DNA of 21,046 nucleotides. It comes from a virus. The notes under the pieces were generated by a model. It saw only the letters and a program-made list of their open reading frames with translations, did no database searches and was not told the origin of the DNA. Position numbers and translations under genes: made by a program. The DNA lies in IMG/VR virus record IMGVR_UViG_3300029309_000410, positions 1 through 21,046 of that record. One strand, 5' to 3'. Of the stretch, positions 14,605 to 19,942 are shown one piece after another. Position 1 is the stretch's first letter. Every line of letters starts with the position of its first letter.

Positions 14605-14919
14605 ATGAGTTTATTAATTAGTACGAGTATTAGGGTAGATAAACTACCTAAAGAAAAATTTGTTAAAGGCAAAGATGGTGCAGTTTATTACAACTTTACT
14701 ATTTCTGTAAATGACCAAACTAGATTTGGTAATAATGTATGGCTTTATGATTCTCAAAGTAAAGAAGAAAGAGAAGCAAAAAAGAAAAAACATACACTAG
14801 GAAATGGAAAAGTAATATGGACTGATGGTAATGTTCAACTTGCAGAAAAGCAACAAAACACAGAACATATAATTGCAGGTACAGAAGATGCCTACAAGAA
14901 AGAAGATTTACCATTTTAA
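14605..14919 (+). CDS. ssb: Single-stranded DNA-binding protein, short OB-fold type
   Basis: A 104-residue protein with an OB-like beta pattern: SIRVDKLPKEKFVKGKDGAV, YYNFTISVNDQ, FGNNVWLYDSQSKEER and TLGNGKVIWTDG. Its C-terminal tip, KKEDLPF, mimics the acidic DDDIPF-type end with which SSB recruits partner enzymes. It lacks the long glycine-rich linker of host SSB and is shorter than the usual 150-180 residues, as in several marine phages. It follows the ERF gene by ten bases and is closed by a terminator, so ERF and SSB form the end of one unit. Confidence 0.75.
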   Translation: MSLLISTSIRVDKLPKEKFVKGKDGAVYYNFTISVNDQTRFGNNVWLYDSQSKEEREAKKKKHTLGNGKVIWTDGNVQLAEKQQNTEHIIAGTEDAYKKEDLPF

Positions 14920-14945
14920 GAAATTGTTTTTTAATTTTTCTAATT

Positions 14946-14984
14946 AGAGGGTAGAGTGTTATTATTTTACCCTCTTTTTTTTTT
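14946..14984 (+). terminator. Intrinsic terminator after the SSB-like gene
   Basis: AGAGGGTA (14946-14953) pairs perfectly with TACCCTCT (14968-14975), closing a 14-base loop. A run of ten T residues (14975-14984) follows. It lies only 12 bases before the next ATG, so downstream genes need read-through or an internal promoter. Confidence 0.82.
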
Positions 14985-14995
14985 ATATTTAGATA

Positions 14996-15814
14996 ATGAC
15001 AAACCACCAAGACTTAATGAGACAGATAGAGCAGACCTGTTTCATAGACACAAACAAAGAACTATCATACCCACCAGTTGCAATCTCAATGGGAGAGAAG
15101 CTAATAAAATCTAGCACAGGAGACCAACTGCTACCAGTACCAATAGGAACTTATGGATCATTTAGCTTTGTACAAGCAGCACCAAAAACTAAAAAAACTT
15201 TTTTTATATCTTTGTTAGCGAGTGTATATTTGTCAGGGGGTAATACTTTTGGTGGAAACATTAAAGGTCATAGAAATGGCAGATGCCTTTTACACTTTGA
15301 CACAGAGCAAGGTTCTTGGCATTGTGGTAGAGTTTTTAAAAGAGTTCTATCAATGAACAAATACAATGAACAAGGGTGCTATCATACTTATAGTTTGAGA
15401 ACACTTATGCCAAAAACAAGAGTAGAATTTATAGAGCATTGTTTTAAGACAAAAGAAAACATAGGATGCTGTATTATTGATGGGGTTGCAGATTTATGTA
15501 ATGATGTAAATAATATACAAGAAGCAAATGATGTTGTACAGAAAATAATGGAGTGGAGTGAAGTTTACAATATACATATTATATTAGTAATACACAGTAA
15601 TTTCGGCTCAGACAAACCAACAGGACATCTAGGAAGTTTCCTAGAAAAGAAAACAGAAACACAAATACAACTTGAACAAAACAGCGTACACAAAGAACGA
15701 ATTACAGTTAAGTGTAAAAGAAGCAGAGGTTACGCTTTTGATACTTTTAGCTTTGAGGTTAATGAGTTAGGACTACCAATAATAGTTGGGGATTTATATG
15801 ATCCTCTTGACTAA
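14996..15814 (+). CDS. RecA-fold ATPase, RepA/AAA_25-like, with unusual P-loop
   Basis: A 272-residue ATPase of the RecA-like group, related to RepA-type hexameric helicases and AAA_25 proteins. The P-loop is at 61-68, AAPKTKKT, where the canonical GxxxxGK[ST] has lost both glycines (A61 and K66 instead), while K67 and T68 are kept. LLHFDTEQG (98-106) and the Walker B strand GCCIIDGVADL (157-167) follow, then a sensor-like LVIHSNFGS near 197-205. The C-terminal part contains KRSRGYAFDTFSFEV. It probably moves along or loads on DNA in phage replication or repair. It lies downstream of ERF and SSB. A non-helicase KaiC/RadA-type role cannot be excluded. Confidence 0.72.
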   Translation: MTNHQDLMRQIEQTCFIDTNKELSYPPVAISMGEKLIKSSTGDQLLPVPIGTYGSFSFVQAAPKTKKTFFISLLASVYLSGGNTFGGNIKGHRNGRCLLHFDTEQGSWHCGRVFKRVLSMNKYNEQGCYHTYSLRTLMPKTRVEFIEHCFKTKENIGCCIIDGVADLCNDVNNIQEANDVVQKIMEWSEVYNIHIILVIHSNFGSDKPTGHLGSFLEKKTETQIQLEQNSVHKERITVKCKRSRGYAFDTFSFEVNELGLPIIVGDLYDPLD

Positions 15815-15822
15815 GAGTAGTT

Positions 15823-16302
15823 ATGATAAAAAAAAGTATGAAGTTGTTGTTCGCAAAGAATAATGACTGGATAGAAATTTGTAGGTCGTTTGGTTTAGAT
15901 TATGAGACATCTTGTGATTTAGTACAAGAAATGTATATCAAAATACAACTAAAACTAGAAAAAGGTTTAGACATTAGCTATGGTAAACACGAAATAAATT
16001 ATTATTATATCTACTTAACATTAAGAACAATGTTTATTGATCTAAAGAGAAAGGGTAAAAATATAAAAAGAGTAGGTACAGAAAAGTTAAGAGCAGCACA
16101 GACAGACATTGACTATGAGGGAAAGTATAAAATAATATTAGAAGCATTAGACAATATGTACTGGTATGATAAAAAAGTCTTTTTGATGCTAAACCAAGAA
16201 GATGAAAGCGTAGCATCACTATCACGAAAAACAGGAATACCATACTACTCACTATATAACACATACAATAAAGTAAAAGAAAAGTTAAAAAAATTACTAT
16301 GA
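15823..16302 (+). CDS. Sigma-70-like (ECF-type) transcription factor
   Basis: A 159-residue protein with two sigma-like regions. Residues about 14-80 resemble region 2: NDWIEICRSFGLDY, CDLVQEMYIKIQLKL and YIYLTLRTMFIDLKRKGKN, the last being the promoter-melting type of helix with basic residues. Residues about 110-159 resemble region 4: WYDKKVFLMLNQEDESVASL followed by SRKTGIPYYSLYNTYNKVKE, a helix-turn-helix that would read a -35 box. The size and layout match small extracytoplasmic-function sigma factors. I recall related genes in Bacteroidetes phages. It would redirect host RNA polymerase to phage promoters. A plain helix-turn-helix regulator is the alternative. Confidence 0.68.
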   Translation: MIKKSMKLLFAKNNDWIEICRSFGLDYETSCDLVQEMYIKIQLKLEKGLDISYGKHEINYYYIYLTLRTMFIDLKRKGKNIKRVGTEKLRAAQTDIDYEGKYKIILEALDNMYWYDKKVFLMLNQEDESVASLSRKTGIPYYSLYNTYNKVKEKLKKLL

Positions 16303-16724
16303 ATGATGTTTTTCAATCTGATTTGAAAGTAGGAAAAATATATGAAAACATTGTATTAGAAAAAATACAAGAAAAATACCCAAAAGCATATATACAAAAA
16401 GGATATTGTAAAGACTGGGATATATATATACCTGAATTAGAAATAGGAGTAGAGGTCAAGTCTGATAAAAAAAGTATGCACACAGGCAATATAGTAATAG
16501 AAATAGAATTTAATAATAAACCCTCAGCATTAAGTACAACAAAAGCTAAGTGGTGGGTAATATATGATGGCTTACAATATAATTGGTTTATGGTAAACAA
16601 CATAAAAAAATGTATAACAGAAAACAATTTGACATATAAAAAGTTTGTAGGTAGAGGAGATACTAAACAAAAAAAAGCATATCTTATAAAAAAAGAATTA
16701 CTATATAAATATAAAAAAATATGA
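16299..16724 (+). CDS. PD-(D/E)XK nuclease-like protein, first copy
   Basis: A 141-residue protein with the core of a PD-(D/E)XK nuclease: an N-terminal helix with E16, then CKDWDIYIPELEIGVEVKSD at 37-56. D41 and the E52-V-K54 triad would bind the catalytic metal. A conserved STTKAKWWVIYDG segment (79-91) follows, and the C-terminus is basic. The compact size resembles phage Holliday-junction or VRR-type nucleases. It begins in an ATGA overlap with the sigma-like gene. Processing of recombination or replication intermediates is likely. The fold call is from motif spacing; the substrate is unknown. Confidence 0.68.
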   Translation: MNDVFQSDLKVGKIYENIVLEKIQEKYPKAYIQKGYCKDWDIYIPELEIGVEVKSDKKSMHTGNIVIEIEFNNKPSALSTTKAKWWVIYDGLQYNWFMVNNIKKCITENNLTYKKFVGRGDTKQKKAYLIKKELLYKYKKI

Positions 16725-16879
16725 AATTAGGAGACATAGTAGAAAAAGTAATAAACATAATCACATTAGGACAAGGAAAAAAGATAGCTACTTGGATAGC
16801 TAAAAAATTAGGTTATGATTCTTGTGGTTGTGATGAAAGAAAAGAATCACTAAACAATATTAAAATAAAAAGATGGTAA
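16721..16879 (+). CDS. Small phage protein with CGCDERKESLN motif (52 aa)
   Basis: A 52-residue ORF in an ATGA overlap with the preceding gene. It opens MKLGDIVEKVINIITLGQGK, then WIAKKLGYDSCGCDERKESL. The GDxVEKV start and the CGCxERKxxLN motif are shared, as I recall, with a widespread small phage protein family that usually continues to an FPY-type end; this one stops early at KIKRW. Two close cysteines might hold a metal. It overlaps the next gene by seven bases. The function is unknown, but the motif makes it a real gene. Confidence 0.68.
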   Translation: MKLGDIVEKVINIITLGQGKKIATWIAKKLGYDSCGCDERKESLNNIKIKRW

Positions 16880-17085
16880 TTAAATTTAATAAAGATGACC
16901 GACAAAAATGGAAGAAATTTCGTATGGCAAAAAAATCAGTCATATCAAGAAAAGAATTTGAATTGGTATGCGACTTGCACCGATTCTACTATAAGCATAA
17001 ACTACCAAACCCTTGCACCTGTTCCCCAAAGCAGATAAATCAATGGATAGCTGATTTAAATAAGATTTGGGATAATGGGAATTAG
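16873..17085 (+). CDS. Small phage protein with LHRFYYKHKLPNPCTCSP motif (70 aa)
   Basis: A 70-residue, basic protein. It starts VIKFNKDDRQKWKKFRMAKK and has a conserved-looking second half: LVCDLHRFYYKHKLPNPCTC, then SPKQINQWIADLNKIW. The LHxxYYxH...PCxC...WIxDLNxxY pattern is known to me from phage proteins of unknown role, often next to the CGCxERK family seen directly upstream. The Cys and His residues could bind zinc. It overlaps the next gene by 11 nt. No enzymatic motif is visible. Confidence 0.68.
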   Translation: MVIKFNKDDRQKWKKFRMAKKSVISRKEFELVCDLHRFYYKHKLPNPCTCSPKQINQWIADLNKIWDNGN

Positions 17086-17494
17086 TAAAATACATAAGTG
17101 GGAAAGAGCTGTAACTATGATTCTAAATGTAATAGGTTGGGATTTAGAATGGACTGGTGGTAAATATGAATCGTTTGATGCTCGTGGATATACACCAAAA
17201 AACAAATCTTGCATAATAGAATATAAGTTTCGTGATAAATACTATGAAGAAAAATTATTAGAAGTAAAAAAATATAAAGCATTAATGGAAACACCTGATG
17301 TCGAAGTAAGGTTGTATTTTGTTAATGATCCTAAAGGAAATTATATGTATTGGCTAGACAATCTACAAATGCCAAATGCTATAAAATTATATTGTCCTGA
17401 CACATCTTTTTGGACTAAGAAAAGACTAAAGAAAGAGGTGTATTTACTAAAAGAAAATGATGCCAGTATAATAAATCTTAATAATACTTATTGA
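17075..17494 (+). CDS. PD-(D/E)XK nuclease-like protein, second copy
   Basis: A 139-residue protein with a short restriction-endonuclease-like core: WERAVTMILNVIGWDLEWTG at 9-28 (E10), then YESFDARGYTPKNKSCIIEY at 31-50, where D35 and E49-x-K51 form the expected triad. It continues with a beta-alpha tail including VRLYFVNDPKG and YMYWLDNLQ. It shares only the catalytic layout with the gene at 16299, so the two are not recent duplicates. It begins in an 11-nt overlap with the preceding gene. A nuclease acting on host or recombining DNA is likely; the substrate is unknown. Confidence 0.65.
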   Translation: MGISKIHKWERAVTMILNVIGWDLEWTGGKYESFDARGYTPKNKSCIIEYKFRDKYYEEKLLEVKKYKALMETPDVEVRLYFVNDPKGNYMYWLDNLQMPNAIKLYCPDTSFWTKKRLKKEVYLLKENDASIINLNNTY

Positions 17495-17497
17495 ATA

Positions 17498-17511
17498 TTT
17501 GTTAATAATTT
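17498..17511 (+). promoter_or_regulatory. Candidate promoter motif, class B, copy 3
   Basis: TTTGTTAATAATTT matches 12 of 14 positions of the copy at 13179-13192. It lies in the 30-base gap between the nuclease stop and the small ORF at 17525, followed by TATATT. It is the weakest of the three copies. Confidence 0.32.
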
Positions 17512-17524
17512 GTATATTGCAGGT

Positions 17525-17659
17525 ATGTCATTCTTAACTAACAATGAAATAAAAACAATTAGAACCTCGCAACTTAAAGGAGAGCTTACATCCTGCATTA
17601 AGTTAGCAAATAGAATATTAGAGGAACTAAGTGTAAGAGAACAAGAGGAAGAACAGTAA
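17525..17659 (+). CDS. Small acidic helical protein (44 aa)
   Basis: A 44-residue ORF: MSFLTNNEIKTIRTSQLKGE, then a helical segment LANRILEELSVREQEEEQ. It is mostly one amphipathic helix with an acidic end. No family is recognised. It lies between a candidate promoter and a strong hairpin, which would make it a single-gene unit, so it might be a small regulator. Its support is codon pattern and position only. Confidence 0.5.
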   Translation: MSFLTNNEIKTIRTSQLKGELTSCIKLANRILEELSVREQEEEQ

Positions 17660-17676
17660 TCTTGTTTAGACAAAAT

Positions 17677-17715
17677 GGGTGGGTTTTAGTCGCATGAAGC
17701 GACAAAACCACACCC
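17677..17715 (+). other. Strong G+C-rich hairpin
   Basis: GGGTGGGTTTTAGTCGC (17677-17693) and GCGACAAAACCACACCC (17699-17715) form about 16 pairs with one bulged base on each side, around the loop ATGAA. It is the most stable hairpin I find in this A/T-rich window. The bases after it, TTATTAAG, are a poor T run, so it could be a weak terminator, an RNA processing or stability element, or a protein-binding site. Confidence 0.7.
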
Positions 17716-17740
17716 TTATTAAGAACTTAAAAATAAAATT

Positions 17741-17971
17741 ATGCCAATAACAAACGAAATATTTGAATCATACAGAATAGAAGAAAGAGTAAAAGAACAA
17801 TTATCTGCAATAAAATTATTAGTAGCACAAGGATATACCATACTAGATTTAGAGGGTAATATATTAAATAAACATACTATAAATTTAAAACAAGACACAT
17901 ATCATAAAGCAAGACCTAGATATGATTATAAAAGAGTTATAGAAAAAAAATTAGAAGATGAGACAGTATAG
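17741..17971 (+). CDS. Hypothetical early phage protein (76 aa)
   Basis: A 76-residue protein: ITNEIFESYRIEERVKEQLS, a short hydrophobic turn with LLVAQGYTILDLEGNIL, and a basic end with RPRYDYKRVIEKKLEDE. The middle VAQGYTILDLEGNIL looks like a helix followed by a beta-hairpin. No family is recognised. It starts 25 bases after the G+C-rich hairpin and overlaps the following small membrane ORF by 14 nt. It is a credible gene of unknown function. Confidence 0.6.
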   Translation: MPITNEIFESYRIEERVKEQLSAIKLLVAQGYTILDLEGNILNKHTINLKQDTYHKARPRYDYKRVIEKKLEDETV

Positions 17972-18086
17972 ATCAAGACAAGGCAGGAGTGATGAGAAAT
18001 ATACAGAAAGTGCAAAAGCTACACTTATATCTATATTAGGTTTGATAATAACATTTTTATACATATTATATGATAGTATTGTTTGA
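17958..18086 (+). CDS. Single-span membrane miniprotein (42 aa)
   Basis: A 42-residue ORF bridging two larger genes, overlapping the first by 14 nt and the exonuclease by 17 nt. The N-terminal half is polar and basic (MRQYRSRQGRSDEKYTESAK); the second half, ATLISILGLIITFLYILY, is a clear membrane helix. Topology rules favour an N-in arrangement. The function is unknown; it may modify the host membrane or anchor a complex. The neat bridging of the gap supports translation. Confidence 0.55.
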   Translation: MRQYRSRQGRSDEKYTESAKATLISILGLIITFLYILYDSIV

Positions 18087-18783
18087 TGCAGACAGCTTAG
18101 TATTTGCAAGTTGTTATAGGACTAGAAAAAAAGATGAGGAACTAGAAGATATATATTATAGAGACATTAAAGATGCAGCAGGTAAATTTGATGAGCAGTT
18201 TATGAAAATAATAAACGAGATAGATGAGGTATATGATGTGCAGAATGTCATAACATTTAATGGAAGCAAAGGAAACTTTAGGAAAAAGATTACACCAGTA
18301 TATAAAGCAAACAGAAAAAACCAAGAGTTACCACCACTATTACACGAGCTGCACGATTATGTAAAACAAAATTACAGTAGTGTGTATGGGTATGGCGTAG
18401 AAACAGATGATCTAGTGGCAAAACATTGGTACGAAATACAAAAAGAAGCAGGTAGAGAACAAGTAATAATATGTGCAATAGACAAAGACTATAAACAGTT
18501 TAATTGTTTAATGTGGAATTATCATAAAAAAGAAGTTATAGACATAACAGAACAAGAAGCTCTATACAACTTTTACGAACAAATGATAGCAGGAGATAGT
18601 GCAGACAATGTAAACTACTTTAGAGGTAAAGGAAAAAAGTTTTCACAGAAATACTATAAAGGATGCAAAACAAAATACCAATACACTAAAAAACTATACG
18701 AATTATTTAGAAAAGAATACAAAGGCAAGGCAAGACAGAAATATGTAGAATGTTATAATTTATTAAAATTACGAAATGACTAA
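18070..18783 (+). CDS. 5'-3' exonuclease / flap endonuclease (T4 RNase H-like)
   Basis: A 237-residue nuclease with the acidic metal-binding set of the FEN/5'-3' exonuclease family: LFDADSLVF (D6, D8), YKANRK (78-83), the VETDDLVAK loop (E111, D113, D114), IDKDYKQF (D138, D140) and the helix-hairpin region IAGDSADN (D176, D179). These residues match those used for two-metal cleavage of 5' flaps and RNA primers. It is shorter than many relatives, so the C-terminal helical part is reduced. It would remove primers or make the single-stranded ends used by the ERF protein. The 8-nt overlap with the next gene suggests co-expression. Confidence 0.82.
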   Translation: MIVLFDADSLVFASCYRTRKKDEELEDIYYRDIKDAAGKFDEQFMKIINEIDEVYDVQNVITFNGSKGNFRKKITPVYKANRKNQELPPLLHELHDYVKQNYSSVYGYGVETDDLVAKHWYEIQKEAGREQVIICAIDKDYKQFNCLMWNYHKKEVIDITEQEALYNFYEQMIAGDSADNVNYFRGKGKKFSQKYYKGCKTKYQYTKKLYELFRKEYKGKARQKYVECYNLLKLRND

Positions 18784-19243
18784 TTTAAAACCTTTAGAAA
18801 TAGCAAACAAGATAATAGAACTATCAGGAATAAATATATTTGAAGATAGTAGAAAAAAACACATAGTAGAAATGAGATCACTACTTATACACATACTAAG
18901 AGAAAAACTAGGTATGAGATGGGTAAACATAGCACTATTCTTAAAAGCAAATAATAAACCAGTAAATCACGCTACACTTATACACAGCGTAAAGAACTTT
19001 GAAATGTATAAAAAAGACAACAAAAAAATACAAGAGATATACAACATATTTTCTTTTAGAAGCAATTTAGGTATAGATGAGATAGACAGAATACACTACC
19101 TAGAAAACAAGTGCAGCACATTACAAAAAAAACTAGAAAACCCATTAGTAAAATTAGTAATAGAAGTTCCTAACGATAGAGACAAAATAGAAAGCATAGA
19201 GAGAGTAGTTAAGAGTTGGAAATGGAAAGAAAAAGTATTATAA
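18776..19243 (+). CDS. DnaA domain IV-like DNA-binding protein
   Basis: A 155-residue protein whose residues about 20-78 resemble the DNA-binding domain IV of DnaA: SRKKHIVEMRSLLIHILREK, a following helix GMRWVNIALFL, and VNHATLIHSVKNF (63-75). The last fits the DnaA signature around the KHST helix that contacts the DnaA box. No AAA+ domain is present, so it is not a full initiator. The remaining part is a coiled coil (about 100-125) and a basic tail. It could mark the phage origin, recruit a helicase, or interfere with host DnaA. It sits between the exonuclease and a nucleotide-pool enzyme. Confidence 0.7.
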   Translation: MTNLKPLEIANKIIELSGINIFEDSRKKHIVEMRSLLIHILREKLGMRWVNIALFLKANNKPVNHATLIHSVKNFEMYKKDNKKIQEIYNIFSFRSNLGIDEIDRIHYLENKCSTLQKKLENPLVKLVIEVPNDRDKIESIERVVKSWKWKEKVL

Positions 19244-19626
19244 TGGAAACAGACAAAAAGAAAAGAAAACAAATACCTATATATACAGGACTAATTAAAT
19301 ATTTTCCTAAGGCACTAGCTGAGGTTGCTAAAGTGTCTTATGTAGGAAATCAACAGCACCATCCTGACAAACCTTTACATTGGGATAGAGCAAAAAGCAC
19401 AGATGAATTAGATGCACTTACTAGACATTTATTTGAAGCAGGTAAAGTTGATACTGATGGTCAGCTTCACTCAGCAAAGGTAGCTTGGAGAGCATTAGCG
19501 AACCTAGAAAAAGAACTAGAGAACAAAAGAGATGAAAAATGGTACAAGGATCAATACAATAGAAACAGAGAACCTAAAGACCAAATAGGATATGATGAAC
19601 AATTTGGAGACTATATAAAACGATAA
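19243..19626 (+). CDS. dATP/dGTP diphosphohydrolase-like protein (DUF5664 / MazZ-type N-domain)
   Basis: A 127-residue protein with the stretch IPIYTGLIKYFPKALAEVAK (11-30), then VSYVGNQQHHPDKPLHWDRA (31-50), DELDALTRHLFEAG (54-67) and HSAKVAWRALANLEKEL (76-92). This matches my memory of the phage DUF5664 family, annotated as the N-terminal domain of a dATP/dGTP diphosphohydrolase (all-alpha, MazG-like). The E and D residues of EVAK and DELDA are the likely metal ligands. Related enzymes help build 2-aminoadenine genomes. The ATG at 19243 is chosen because it overlaps the preceding stop as TAATG; an ATG nine codons earlier would add MEMERKSII. Confidence 0.72.
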   Translation: METDKKKRKQIPIYTGLIKYFPKALAEVAKVSYVGNQQHHPDKPLHWDRAKSTDELDALTRHLFEAGKVDTDGQLHSAKVAWRALANLEKELENKRDEKWYKDQYNRNREPKDQIGYDEQFGDYIKR

Positions 19627-19633
19627 ATTTTTT

Positions 19634-19643
19634 TCGTTATATA
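19634..19643 (+). promoter_or_regulatory. Candidate promoter motif, class A, copy 3
   Basis: TCGTTATATA, identical to 3034-3043, follows a run of seven T residues in the 43-base gap before the small terminase gene. It is followed by an AATTAATTAATTAATA palindromic run. The position fits a promoter for the packaging genes. Confidence 0.42.
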
Positions 19644-19669
19644 ATTAATTAATTAATATTTTATTAATA

Positions 19670-19942
19670 ATGGATAAAAGAAAAAATAATGGTGGACACT
19701 CTACAAAAGGTTTTGCAGGGAGACCAAAAAAAGCTGATGAGGAAAGGTTAATAGAAAAGCTAGATAATCTTATAGACAATGATGAGGTTATTAAAACATT
19801 AGGTAAAAAAATTAAAGAGGGTTCAGATAGAGCTATGAGCTTGTACTTTGGGTATAGATATGGTAAACCAAAAGAATCAGTAGATATTAATTCTAGTGAG
19901 GGTTTTAATATCAATTTTAAAGACCTGATAAACTTTAAATGA
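19670..19942 (+). CDS. terS: Terminase small subunit
   Basis: A 90-residue protein with NGGHSTKGFAGRPKKADEER, a helical LIEKLDNLIDNDEVIKTLGK, and GSDRAMSLYFGYRYGKPKES in the middle, then a short acidic end. The GRPKKADE and YxxYRYGKPKE features are typical of small terminase proteins in this phage group. They bind the packaging start site and regulate the large subunit. It is shorter than many (about 120-180 residues). The gene lies directly before the large terminase and overlaps it as ATGA, which is the main support for the call. Confidence 0.75.
   Translation: MDKRKNNGGHSTKGFAGRPKKADEERLIEKLDNLIDNDEVIKTLGKKIKEGSDRAMSLYFGYRYGKPKESVDINSSEGFNINFKDLINFK

Noticed and set aside
14720-15010. 96-codon antisense ORF across the SSB-like gene and its terminator
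   Set aside because: It runs through the intrinsic terminator and opposes well-supported genes; composition is that of a shadow frame.
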